Origin: Vulcanimicrobiota bacterium
GTDB taxonomy: Bacteria > Vulcanimicrobiota > Vulcanimicrobiia > Vulcanimicrobiales > Vulcanimicrobiaceae
Reading direction: 5' to 3'
DNA: 64,000 bases
NCBI GenBank assembly: GCA_003164495.1
Contig: PLTN01000165.1
Location: 44,953-108,952, forward strand
Made by a program: the position numbers and the translations under genes. Positions 16,923 to 24,948 of this stretch are shown in pieces. The notes beneath the pieces were generated by a model. The model made no database searches. It was not told the origin of the DNA and worked only from the letters and a program-made list of their open reading frames with translations. Numbering within the stretch: the stretch's first letter is position 1; each line of letters opens with the position of its first letter.

Positions 16923-18083
16923 TTAGGCTTGGTGGTTTCCGAGGATGAGACACGCGTTGACGCCGGTCACCGCGCACTGTCCGCTGACGATGGCGGTTTC
17001 CGCGTCCGCGACCTGACGCGCACCGGCGCTGCCGCGCATCTGCGTGGCCGCTTCGGTGATGTGAAAGAACCCGCTGGCGTTGACTTGCGAGAGCAACCCG
17101 CCGCTCGTATTCACCGGCAATTCGCCGCCGAGTTCGATGCGGCCGTTCTCGACGAACGGTCCGCCTTCGCCCTTTTCGCAAAAGCCGTAGTCTTCGAGCG
17201 TCACGAGCACGACCGACGTGAAGCAATCGTAGAGCTCCGCCACGTCGATATCCTTGGGCCCGAGGCCCGACATCGCGTAGGCTTGGCGCGACGCGCCCTT
17301 GGCGGCCGTGGTCGTCATCGACGCCGCGTACTGGATGTCGGCATGCGAGGCGTGCTGGCCGAGGCCGAGCACGTAGACCGGCCGCTGCGCCAGGTCGCGC
17401 GCGCGTTCGGCCGACGTCACGATCACGGCGCCCGCGCCGTCGGTCGTGCCGCAGCAATCGAGGCGGTGGAACGGATCGACGATCATGCGCGACTCTTGGT
17501 GCTCGGCCAGCGTGATCGGCGTGCGCCAGACGGCGTTGGGCGTCAGGGCGCCGTGCTTGCGGCACGCCACCGCGATCGCACCGAACTGTTCGCTCGTGGT
17601 TCCGAATTCGTACATGTGACGGCGCGCCGGCAACGCGTACTGGATCGGCGCACCGACCAAGCCGTACGGACGCTCGAGATCGTCGACCCAGTTCCGGTGC
17701 GCGGCGTGCATCTCTTTGGCCGAACCGCGCGAACTCGACGAATCGCCGTTCACGCACAGGACCGTCGTGCAGTAGCCGGCTTCGAGCGCAGCCACCGCGG
17801 CCAGGATCATCGACACCGACGACGCGCCGCTGAGGCCGACGTCGGTGATGTACGACGGCTGCAGACCGAGCTGGTAGGCCAGGACCGCGGAGTAGTTGTC
17901 CATGTTCGCGCTGTGCGCGGGCCGCGCGATCACGCTATCGATCGCCGCCTTCGGTAAACCCGCGTCGGCAATCGCGCGCGTGGCCGCCTCGAGGTGCAGT
18001 TCCATACCGGAGCGGCCCGTGCGCTGTCCGACGTCGGACTCGCCGACGCCCACGATCGCGTACTTGCCGCTCAGGCTAGTCAT
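16923..18083 (-). CDS. Thiolase-fold protein lacking thiolase catalytic residues (Ltp2-like aldolase candidate)
   Basis: A 386-residue SCP2-thiolase-type fold. The thiolase nucleophile region reads GLSGASS (residues 83-89), with no Cys. The usual H of the E-x-HDCF block is Tyr285 (AELYDCF). The C-terminal GHP-x-GATG segment reads SQVNASG (332-338). Loss of all three catalytic features argues against Claisen chemistry. It parallels the steroid side-chain retro-aldolase Ltp2, in which tyrosines replace the thiolase residues and a DUF35 partner is needed. The neighbouring DUF35, MaoC-like and CaiB genes agree. ATG at 18083 overlaps the MaoC stop (ATGA). Activity as an aldolase is inferred. Confidence 0.87.
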   Translation of the reverse strand: MTSLSGKYAIVGVGESDVGQRTGRSGMELHLEAATRAIADAGLPKAAIDSVIARPAHSANMDNYSAVLAYQLGLQPSYITDVGLSGASSVSMILAAVAALEAGYCTTVLCVNGDSSSSRGSAKEMHAAHRNWVDDLERPYGLVGAPIQYALPARRHMYEFGTTSEQFGAIAVACRKHGALTPNAVWRTPITLAEHQESRMIVDPFHRLDCCGTTDGAGAVIVTSAERARDLAQRPVYVLGLGQHASHADIQYAASMTTTAAKGASRQAYAMSGLGPKDIDVAELYDCFTSVVLVTLEDYGFCEKGEGGPFVENGRIELGGELPVNTSGGLLSQVNASGFFHITEAATQMRGSAGARQVADAETAIVSGQCAVTGVNACLILGNHQA

Positions 18084-18577
18084 GGCGTAACGGCGTCCCA
18101 AACGTGGCGGCTGACCGGCCAGTCGACGCACGGCAACAGGATCGTGCACGTACCGCGCAAGATCTGCTCGCCCTTTTGATTGCGGCCGTCGAACTCGCAC
18201 ACGATCCAGGGCGATTCCGGATCGCTCGATTTCTCGATCACCTTGGCCGAGAAGATGTGCATGTCGCCTTCGTAGGTCGACGTGCGGTGACGGCAATCCA
18301 TCTTGCGCAGAAAGCCGCGCGGGCCGGCCCAGTCCATCAACGCGCGCGTGAGCAAGCTCTGGCGCTGCTGGCCGCTCACGACGATCGACGGCGCGCCGCG
18401 AAATTCGCGCACGTAGTCGCGATCGAGGTGCAACAGTCCGGCGTTTTCTTGCACGGCCGCCCAGAACACGGCGCTCAGCAGCGTGTGCGGCCCGAATTCG
18501 CGCGGCGGGATCTCGGTACCGACCGCGACGTCCTCGAAATACCGCTGCTCGACCTCAACCGGATCGGGATGCCTCAT
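18080..18577 (-). CDS. MaoC-like / FAS1-type hot-dog hydratase
   Basis: A 165-residue single hot-dog domain. VGTEIPPREFGPHTLLSAVFWAA and the later GEQILRGTCTILLP strand match MaoC-like and FAS1-like acyl-CoA dehydratases. The classical D-x4-H catalytic pair (as in DxNPxH of R-hydratases) is not evident, so it may be the non-catalytic partner in a heterodimer with the second MaoC-like protein encoded at 19704-20231. ATG at 18577 overlaps the CoA-transferase stop and its own stop overlaps the thiolase-like gene, so expression is tightly coupled. Such heterodimers hydrate enoyl-CoA side chains before retro-aldol cleavage. Confidence 0.82.
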   Translation of the reverse strand: MRHPDPVEVEQRYFEDVAVGTEIPPREFGPHTLLSAVFWAAVQENAGLLHLDRDYVREFRGAPSIVVSGQQRQSLLTRALMDWAGPRGFLRKMDCRHRTSTYEGDMHIFSAKVIEKSSDPESPWIVCEFDGRNQKGEQILRGTCTILLPCVDWPVSRHVWDAVTP

Positions 18578-19701
18578 ATCACGCTCCGTTCGAACATTAG
18601 CACGCATTCTTCTTCCGTATAACCGAGTTCGCGCAAGATCTCGGCGTTGGCCGAACCCAGCCGCGGCGCGGTCGCCATCTCGCGATCCCAGATCGTGGCC
18701 AGCGCGCCGCGCGGGAAGAGCATGTGCCCGTGCGCCGGGTGATCGATCTCGACCAGAAACCGCCGGTCGATCAGCTGGGCATCTTCGGCGAGATCGAGCG
18801 AGGTCGCGATCGGCGCCGCCGGGATGTGGCGGCTCTGCGCCTCGCTCACCACCTCGAGTTTGGTGGATCCGCTCGCCCACGTTCCGATGCGGTCGAGCAA
18901 CTCGTCGCGCCGGGCCAGCCGCGCTTCGTACTTGCCGAGCGTCTCATCGTTGGTCAGCACGGGATCGTCCATCCATTCGAGCAGCATCCGCCACTGTTCG
19001 CGCGAGTCCATCAAGCTCAGCATCCAGAAGCCGTCGCTGCTCGGCAGCGCGCCGGCGAGCGCCGTCACCGAACCGCGCGCGCCGCTGCGCTCGACGCGGC
19101 GTCCGCGCGCCATGTAGTTCTCGATACCGTGATCGAGAAACGATTCGAAGCATTGCTGGATGTCGACCGTTACGGTTTGACCTTCGCCCGTCATCCGATG
19201 CACGAGCAGCGCCGACGCCGCCGCAATCATCACCCAGAGCCCGGTTGCGGCGTACATGATGTGCCCGCCCATCAACACCGGTGCGCGATCCGGATGACCG
19301 GTGATCGAGAGCAAGCCCGAACGCGCGTACGCGCACAACTCCGGCCGTTCGTCTTCCGTGATCAGCACCAGCACGAGGCCGGGGTTGAGCGCGCGCAGTT
19401 CGGCTTCTGGAATCGGCAGCGGCAAACTCGCCACGATCGTATCGGCTGTTTGCGCGAGCCGCACGAACGCTTCACGCCCGGCCGCCGTCGTGACGTCGAG
19501 CGCAACGCTGCGTTTGCCGGTGTTGAAGAACTGATGGTACGCGCCGTCTTCGATATCGGGTACACCGCCGAGGAATGGGCCTTGGCGGCGCACCGCATCG
19601 CCGCCGGGCGGCTCGAGACGGATCACGTCATGGCCCTGCTCGGCCAACAGCCGGGTTGCATAGACGCCGGCTTGACGCGAGAGATCGAGCACCCGTCCCA
19701 A
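18574..19701 (-). CDS. CaiB/BaiF-family (family III) CoA-transferase
   Basis: A 375-residue family III CoA-transferase starting RVLDLSRQAGVYATRLLAEQGHDVIRLEPP. It includes FFNTGKRSVALDV and a C-terminal LRELGYTEEE helix, all typical. It starts with TTG at 19701, two bases after the upstream stop, with only a weak GAG upstream. It is shorter than and divergent from the other family member at 14599-15807. Cytoplasmic transfer of CoA between organic acids is expected; donor and acceptor are unknown. The catalytic Asp position was not confirmed by alignment. Confidence 0.88.
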   Translation of the reverse strand: MGRVLDLSRQAGVYATRLLAEQGHDVIRLEPPGGDAVRRQGPFLGGVPDIEDGAYHQFFNTGKRSVALDVTTAAGREAFVRLAQTADTIVASLPLPIPEAELRALNPGLVLVLITEDERPELCAYARSGLLSITGHPDRAPVLMGGHIMYAATGLWVMIAAASALLVHRMTGEGQTVTVDIQQCFESFLDHGIENYMARGRRVERSGARGSVTALAGALPSSDGFWMLSLMDSREQWRMLLEWMDDPVLTNDETLGKYEARLARRDELLDRIGTWASGSTKLEVVSEAQSRHIPAAPIATSLDLAEDAQLIDRRFLVEIDHPAHGHMLFPRGALATIWDREMATAPRLGSANAEILRELGYTEEECVLMFERSVI

Positions 19702-19703
19702 TG

Positions 19704-20231
19704 TCAGCTCGCTTTAAACGACGTCAGCTCGAGCTTTGCGTCGTGATTGAGTTGACGGAGGACGAGTTCGCCGTGTTGATTGCGGATTTCGAATTCCGAA
19801 ACGATCAGGATCATCGGCCGGCCGTCGCGCGTGCGGCGCGCCAGCAGATCGACCAGTTTCGTCGTGACCGTAAGCCGGTCACCGACATAGACCGGACGCA
19901 GCCACTCGTAGACTTGGCCCGCGTTGCGCGTGTTCTTGAACGACGGCGGCAACTGGAGCGGACCCCAATCCAGACCCGGCCGTTGGCCGACCGGTACCTG
20001 AATGCGGCGAAAGAGAATGACGACGAAGATCGGCGGCACGACGACGCCGTTGTAACCCATGCTGCGCGCGTAGGCCGCGTCGCGATAGATCGGGTTCGTC
20101 TCGCCGATGACGGAGACGAAGTGCCGCACATCGGACGCGCTGATCTCCTCGGGGATCTCGAGCGGCTGCGTCGTGAATCCGATGCACGCACGCATCTCGT
20201 CGGTGATGAGCGATTCGATATCGTCAACCAC
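19704..20231 (-). CDS. MaoC-like dehydratase (FAS1-like N-terminal type)
   Basis: A 175-residue hot-dog domain. The segment ISASDVRHFVSVIGETNPIYRD corresponds to the FAS1-type dehydratase N-terminal half, where D-x-NP-x-(H/Y) normally holds the catalytic residues; here Tyr occupies the last position. It also has NAGQVYEWLRPVYVGDRLTVTTKL. It likely pairs with the protein from 18080-18577 as an enoyl-CoA hydratase heterodimer. Start GTG at 20231 lies six bases after the LivK-like stop at 20238; the stop is two bases before the CoA-transferase start. Confidence in family is good, in substrate low. Confidence 0.85.
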   Translation of the reverse strand: MVDDIESLITDEMRACIGFTTQPLEIPEEISASDVRHFVSVIGETNPIYRDAAYARSMGYNGVVVPPIFVVILFRRIQVPVGQRPGLDWGPLQLPPSFKNTRNAGQVYEWLRPVYVGDRLTVTTKLVDLLARRTRDGRPMILIVSEFEIRNQHGELVLRQLNHDAKLELTSFKAS

Positions 20232-20237
20232 GATGCG

Positions 20238-21431
20238 CTACTTGCCGGGTAACGGGTCGCCGCCGGCTTTGCTCACCGCGGTAAAGGAACCGTCTTTTTG
20301 TTCGTACTTCACCATGACGATGTTCTTCGAACCGAGTCCACGTTGCGGTTCGGCTTTGAAATCGTACGGCCCGTTCACGCCGGTGAAGCCTTGCAGGTTG
20401 CTGACATACGCTTTGAGTTTCGCCGCCGAGGCATCGGGTCCGAGCTTGCGCAGCGCGTCGACCATGATCAAGCCCGGATCCCAGGCCGAGATCTCGATCA
20501 TGTCGGGCTTCGCATTGAGCGGCGCGAGCGCGTTCGTCAAGGTTTCGACCGCGGCTTTCGTGGCCGGATTCATCGACGCTTCACCGGCGTAATACGGCAC
20601 CGATGCGAACAGCAGATTGGTTGGCAGCTTCGGTCCATATTGTTTGAAGAAGCCGGCGTTGAGGTTGCCCGGTGAAGTGGCCGTGGGCAAGTCGATGTTC
20701 AAATCTTGCGCGCTGCGGAAGAGCGTGCCGGCCGCCGTACCCGTGGCCCAAATGACCAGCACGTCGGGTTTCGCGGTTTTGATCCGCTCCATTTGCGCGG
20801 CGGCGCTGAGGTCGCCGGGCGTGAAGTACTCGTGCGCGACGATTTGGATCGACTTGTTTTCCGGTAACCCGGCCGCGTAGAGCAGCGCCTTCTCCGCGTC
20901 CTGACCGCCGGCATCGGAGGCCACCACGTAGGCGAGCTTCTTCAAGCCGCGTTCGCGGAAGTAGCGCAGCGTTACGACGAACTGCGGTTCGTATGGAAAG
21001 AGCGTAAGGAAGTTGTAGCTCCCGGGCGTCGGATGCCCGGCGTTCGCCAAGCAGTAGAGGAACGGTCCGTTTTGTTCGATGAGCGGAGCGATCGCGGCGC
21101 AGGCATCGGGGCTCGAGGGACCCATGATGAGCGGTACGTTCTTGGCGATCAGGCCCTGCGCGAGCTGCAGCGCAACTTTCGGATCGGACTGATCGTCGGC
21201 GAAGACGAACGAGAGCTGCCGCCCGCGGATGCCGCCGGTCTTGTTGGTGTATGTCTCCAGTGCTTTGAGCGCTTGCTGGTCGGTCTGCGCGACGAACGCG
21301 AGCCGGCCGGTCAGTGGCAAGATCACGTTGATCTCGTACGGGTCGGCAGCGCCTACCGGCGAGCCCAACGCGGCGAGTGACGCAGCGGTGATGACCAGTG
21401 CAATTAATTTGCGAAAATACCCAGGAGCCAT
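20238..21431 (-). CDS. LivK-type branched-chain-amino-acid/aromatic ABC substrate-binding protein
   Basis: A 397-residue type I periplasmic binding protein. The signal peptide spans residues 1-28 (FRKLIALVITAASLAALGSPVGAAD). The mature part begins YEINVILPLTGRLAFVAQTDQQALKALE and has SFVFADDQSDP and PLIMGPSSPDACAAIAPLIEQ. Relatives bind amino acids, benzoate-like acids and amides. ATG at 21431 is preferred because a signal peptide follows directly. It is divergent from the fused permease at 21488 (56-base gap), its natural partner, and leads the downstream MaoC/CaiB/thiolase operon, suggesting its ligand is the operon's substrate. Confidence 0.9.
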   Translation of the reverse strand: MAPGYFRKLIALVITAASLAALGSPVGAADPYEINVILPLTGRLAFVAQTDQQALKALETYTNKTGGIRGRQLSFVFADDQSDPKVALQLAQGLIAKNVPLIMGPSSPDACAAIAPLIEQNGPFLYCLANAGHPTPGSYNFLTLFPYEPQFVVTLRYFRERGLKKLAYVVASDAGGQDAEKALLYAAGLPENKSIQIVAHEYFTPGDLSAAAQMERIKTAKPDVLVIWATGTAAGTLFRSAQDLNIDLPTATSPGNLNAGFFKQYGPKLPTNLLFASVPYYAGEASMNPATKAAVETLTNALAPLNAKPDMIEISAWDPGLIMVDALRKLGPDASAAKLKAYVSNLQGFTGVNGPYDFKAEPQRGLGSKNIVMVKYEQKDGSFTAVSKAGGDPLPGK

Positions 21432-21487
21432 AGCAACGAGGTTACAAGCAGGTCTGACTAAAGTCAAGTCGAGCCGGCGGAGTTTGC

Positions 21488-23386
21488 ATGCAGCAAGCAC
21501 TTGAGATCATTGTGGGAGGACTGCTGCAAGGCGGCGCGTTTGCGCTCGTAGCTCTGGGCTTCGCGCTGATCTATCGCGTCACCGGAATGCTCAATCTCGC
21601 GCAGGGTGCCTTCGTCATCGTCGGCGCGCTCTTGCTCTACACGTTTCACCAAGTGCTGGCGTGGCCGCTGGCGCTGGCGTTTCTCGCATCGCTGTTCATT
21701 TCGGTGATCATCGGAACCGTGCTGGCGCAGTTCGTCTTGGAACCGGCACTGCGAAAATTGCCGCCGGGCGGTTCGATCATGATCACGGCCGGACTGCTGA
21801 CGCTCTTCGAAGGCGCGATTCTGTTGACGTGGGGCAGTCAGCCCTATCAGCTCGATCCGTTCACCGGTTCGCGCTCGTACGAAGTTTTCGGCATCCTCTT
21901 CCCGACGCAAGCACCGTGGGACGCAGGCGGCACGGTGCTCATCGTCGCCGCGATGTGGTACGTGCTGCAGAAAACGCGCTTCGGCATGGCGTTGCGCGCC
22001 TGTTCGGAAAATCACGCCGCGGCCGCGCTGATGGGGATCGACGTGCGAAGGATGACGATCGCATCGTTCGCCGCCGCAGCCGGGATCGGCGCGATTGCCG
22101 GCATGCTGATCGGGCCGATCATCTCGCTTGAATTCAGCGGCGGCGGCATCTTCTCGACATCGGGCTTCATCGCGCTCTCGATCGGCGGCGCCGCATCGTT
22201 CTTCGGCCCGATCGTCGGCGGACTCAGCCTCGGTTTGATCGAGCAAGGCGCGGCCGGCTACATCTCGTCGATGTTCTCGACGACGATCGCGCTCATACTC
22301 TTGCTCGTCATGCTCGTCGTGCGCCCGACCGGACTCATCGCGGGCCGCATTCACCGCCGCGAAGACGTGCGCGACGTTCCGAAAAATCAGAGCAGCGTTT
22401 CGACGCGCCTCAACGGCACCCAAAAGCGCGCCCTGGGCGCCGTGGCGCTGCTGGCGATCGTTTTCGCGCCGTTCCTCGTGAGCGCGCAACTGCTGAGCTC
22501 GCTCGTGATCGCCGGCATCATCTACATCGCGCTGCTCGGACTCGACGTGCTGATGGGCTATTGCGGTTTGGTCAGCCTCGGCAACGCGGCGTTCATGGCG
22601 ACCGGCGGTTACACCGCCGCGATCTGCTGCATCGACTTCCACCTCGCACCGCTGCTGGGCATGCTTGCCGGGCTCGTGGTTTCGCTCGTCTGCGCGAGCA
22701 TTCTGTCGTTCGTGACGGTGAAGCTGCGCGGGCTCTACATGGCGCTCGCAACGCTGTCGTTCGGCCTCTTGATCGATTCGCTCGCGCTCGGCATGCGCGA
22801 TTGGACGGGTGGTCCGTCCGGACTGCCCGGCATTCCGAGTTTCTCGATCGGCAGTTTGGTGTTTGCCAGTCCGACGGCCAACTACTATCTGGTGTGGGGC
22901 ATCGTCGTCGTGAGCTTGGTGGCGCTGGCGAACGCGATGCGTTCGGACTTCGGCCGCGCGCTGCGCGCCATCCACACGGACCAAACAGCGGCGCTCTCAC
23001 TCGGCGTCGACGTGCCGCGCTACAAACTCTACGCCTTCCTGATCGGCGCGGCGTTCGCGTCGATCTCCGGCAGCCTGCTCGCGTTCGACTTCCACTTCAT
23101 CTCACCGACGATGGTGAGCACGGATCAGTCGTTTCTGCTGGTGACGATGTTGATCATCGGCGGTGAAGCGACGCTCGTGGGCCCGGTGATCGGCGTCATC
23201 CTGTTGACGCTCTTGCCGACGCTCTTCCAGTTCTTGGATACGTATAAAACGATGGCGTCGGGGCTCTTGCTCGTTGCCGCGCTGCTGTATTTCCCAAGCG
23301 GCCTCTACGGCGGGTTCACCTCGCTCGTCCGCCGCCTCTCCGGCACTCCCCGCACCCCGAGCCCAACCGTCCTCACGGCAGATTGA
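21488..23386 (+). CDS. Fused LivH-LivM ABC permease
   Basis: A 632-residue membrane protein. Residues about 1-290 are LivH-like (LLQGGAFALVALGFALIYRVTG...MLNLAQGAF), and about 320-620 are LivM-like (YCGLVSLGNAAFMATGGYTAA, LRGLYMALATLSFGLL). The two are joined by a hydrophilic linker (IHRREDVRDVPKNQSS). Normally LivH and LivM are separate polypeptides. About 16 transmembrane helices are expected. The partner binding protein is divergently encoded at 20238-21431. No LivG or LivF ATPase follows; the next gene is imuB, whose promoter overlaps this stop codon. The ATPases must be elsewhere or shared. Confidence 0.92.
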   Translation: MQQALEIIVGGLLQGGAFALVALGFALIYRVTGMLNLAQGAFVIVGALLLYTFHQVLAWPLALAFLASLFISVIIGTVLAQFVLEPALRKLPPGGSIMITAGLLTLFEGAILLTWGSQPYQLDPFTGSRSYEVFGILFPTQAPWDAGGTVLIVAAMWYVLQKTRFGMALRACSENHAAAALMGIDVRRMTIASFAAAAGIGAIAGMLIGPIISLEFSGGGIFSTSGFIALSIGGAASFFGPIVGGLSLGLIEQGAAGYISSMFSTTIALILLLVMLVVRPTGLIAGRIHRREDVRDVPKNQSSVSTRLNGTQKRALGAVALLAIVFAPFLVSAQLLSSLVIAGIIYIALLGLDVLMGYCGLVSLGNAAFMATGGYTAAICCIDFHLAPLLGMLAGLVVSLVCASILSFVTVKLRGLYMALATLSFGLLIDSLALGMRDWTGGPSGLPGIPSFSIGSLVFASPTANYYLVWGIVVVSLVALANAMRSDFGRALRAIHTDQTAALSLGVDVPRYKLYAFLIGAAFASISGSLLAFDFHFISPTMVSTDQSFLLVTMLIIGGEATLVGPVIGVILLTLLPTLFQFLDTYKTMASGLLLVAALLYFPSGLYGGFTSLVRRLSGTPRTPSPTVLTAD

Positions 23387-23411
23387 CTATCGAACGTATG
23401 TTCGATATAAT
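23383..23411 (+). promoter_or_regulatory. LexA-boxed sigma70 promoter of imuB
   Basis: TTGACT (23383-23388) and TATAAT (23406-23411) are separated by 17 bases. The spacer contains CGAACGTATGTTCG (23391-23404), a perfect LexA/SOS box of the Gram-positive CGAAC-N4-GTTCG type. Nine bases separate the -10 from the imuB ATG at 23421, so the transcript is probably leaderless. The -35 overlaps the LivHM stop codon. Confidence 0.88.
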
Positions 23412-23420
23412 CGGCGCCCC

Positions 23421-24899
23421 ATGCCGATTGTCTGCGTCTGGATCCCGGCGTTCCGGCTCGCCGTTGCCCGGCTGAACGGGTCCGTCGACCTGAACGACCC
23501 CGTGATCGTGGCCGACAAGCTCGAACGCGGCCGGGTCGTCGACTGCTCCTTGCCGGCGGCGGTCCTCGGGGTTCGGCCGGGGATGACGCTCGTGCAAGCG
23601 CAGGCCGTGGCCAACGAGGCCCGGACGGTGGTCGACGATCGCGAGCGGGACGCGGCGGTCTGGGCCGACGTGCTCGAGGCGCTCGATGCCGCCTCGCCGC
23701 TGGTCGAAGACGCGGGCTGGGGCCGGGCCTTCCTTGAGATGCACGGCATCGAGGGCAGTGCCTACGGCTGGATCGGGGCGGTCCGCAACGCGCTGGCCGG
23801 GTTCGATCTGCCGCTGCGGGTGGGTCTGGGGCCGAACCCGTTCGTCGCGCGCGCGGCGGCGATGCTCGGCGACGGGGCGATCTGCGACGGCGACCCGGCG
23901 GCCTTCCTCACCGCTCTGCCGCTGGAATTGCTCGATTGCGGCGACGACGTCTGCGACCGGCTGCGCTTGCTCGGGGTCGCCACGCTCGGCGATCTGGCCG
24001 CGCTGCCGCACGGGCCGTTCGTGCGCCGCTTCGGCCCGGCGTCGGGACGCTGGCACGAGTGGGCGCGCGGAATCGACCGCCGGTGCTTGCGTCCGCGGCC
24101 GCGCGCCTTGCGGATCGACCGCAGCAGCTACGGCGAGGGCGAGGCCACTTCCGAAGAAGCCGTGCTCTTTGCGCTGCGCTCGCTGGTCAACCGCGTCGTC
24201 GACGATCTGGGCGCGGCGGGGAAACGCGCGGGGCGGCTCGTGCTCGCGCTCGAGTGCGAGAACGGCGACGTCCGCGAACTGACGACGCGCGTCGCGCAAC
24301 CCACCGCGGTACCGGCAACGCTGTTCAACCTGCTGCGGGCACGCCTCGAGGGCGTCGTCCTCGACGCGCCCGTCACCGGTTTGCGTCTCGTCGCCGAGGG
24401 ACTCGAAGACGGCGGCGTGCCGCTCGCGCTCTTCGCCGCCGGCGATCCGGATCCGGATGCGCTCGGCGTCGTCCTCGCGCGACTCGATGCCGCATTCGGC
24501 GACGGCGGCGCATTGCGCACGCGCATCGTGAACGGCCCGCGCGTCGAGCGGCGCTTCGCGCACGACCCGTTCACGCTCGAACCGTTGGTGACGAAAAGCT
24601 GGACCGCCGCCGCGCCGGCACCGTTACCGCAAACGGCAACACTGCAATTCCATCCCATTGCACCGCAAACCGTCGCCGTGCGCGTGATCGGCGGCGCACC
24701 ACGATTCGTCGGCACGCCCGCGCAAACGGTACTCGATGCGGCCGGCCCGTGGCGCGTTGAAGAAGCGTGGTGGGCAAGCGCAGTCGGAGCCGGCGAGCCG
24801 CTGGTGCGCGATGAATACGACGTGCTGCTCGACGACGGCTCGCTCGTCCGCATCGCGCACGAATCGAGTACCTGGAGCATCCGCGGGGTCTACGATTAA
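23421..24899 (+). CDS. imuB: ImuB: catalytically dead Y-family polymerase-like mutasome protein
   Basis: A 492-residue Y-family (DinB/UmuC-like) protein. The N-terminal strand reads CVWIPAF where active Y-family polymerases carry the first catalytic Asp, and the SxDE block is replaced by SPLVEDAGWGRAFLEM (residues 92-107). Lack of both acidic sites is the hallmark of ImuB, which acts as an adaptor linking DnaE2 to the beta clamp. Little-finger-like and C-terminal regions follow, and the length fits ImuB (about 500). It is preceded by a strong LexA-boxed promoter. DnaE2 is encoded 5.8 kb downstream behind a near-identical promoter rather than in the usual imuA-imuB-dnaE2 operon; no imuA is seen here. 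Confidence 0.88.
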   Translation: MPIVCVWIPAFRLAVARLNGSVDLNDPVIVADKLERGRVVDCSLPAAVLGVRPGMTLVQAQAVANEARTVVDDRERDAAVWADVLEALDAASPLVEDAGWGRAFLEMHGIEGSAYGWIGAVRNALAGFDLPLRVGLGPNPFVARAAAMLGDGAICDGDPAAFLTALPLELLDCGDDVCDRLRLLGVATLGDLAALPHGPFVRRFGPASGRWHEWARGIDRRCLRPRPRALRIDRSSYGEGEATSEEAVLFALRSLVNRVVDDLGAAGKRAGRLVLALECENGDVRELTTRVAQPTAVPATLFNLLRARLEGVVLDAPVTGLRLVAEGLEDGGVPLALFAAGDPDPDALGVVLARLDAAFGDGGALRTRIVNGPRVERRFAHDPFTLEPLVTKSWTAAAPAPLPQTATLQFHPIAPQTVAVRVIGGAPRFVGTPAQTVLDAAGPWRVEEAWWASAVGAGEPLVRDEYDVLLDDGSLVRIAHESSTWSIRGVYD

Positions 24900-24948
24900 G
24901 GTCCGCTTGCGACTTCGCGCGTTGACGTACGCAACCAGACGTGCGACA

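Noticed and set aside
16152..17957. 601-codon plus-strand open frame
   Set aside because: Shadow of the propeller and thiolase-like genes; skewed composition.
21464..22984. 506-codon minus-strand open frame opposite LivHM
   Set aside because: Extremely Arg/Asp/His-rich without hydrophobic core; the plus strand encodes a typical permease.
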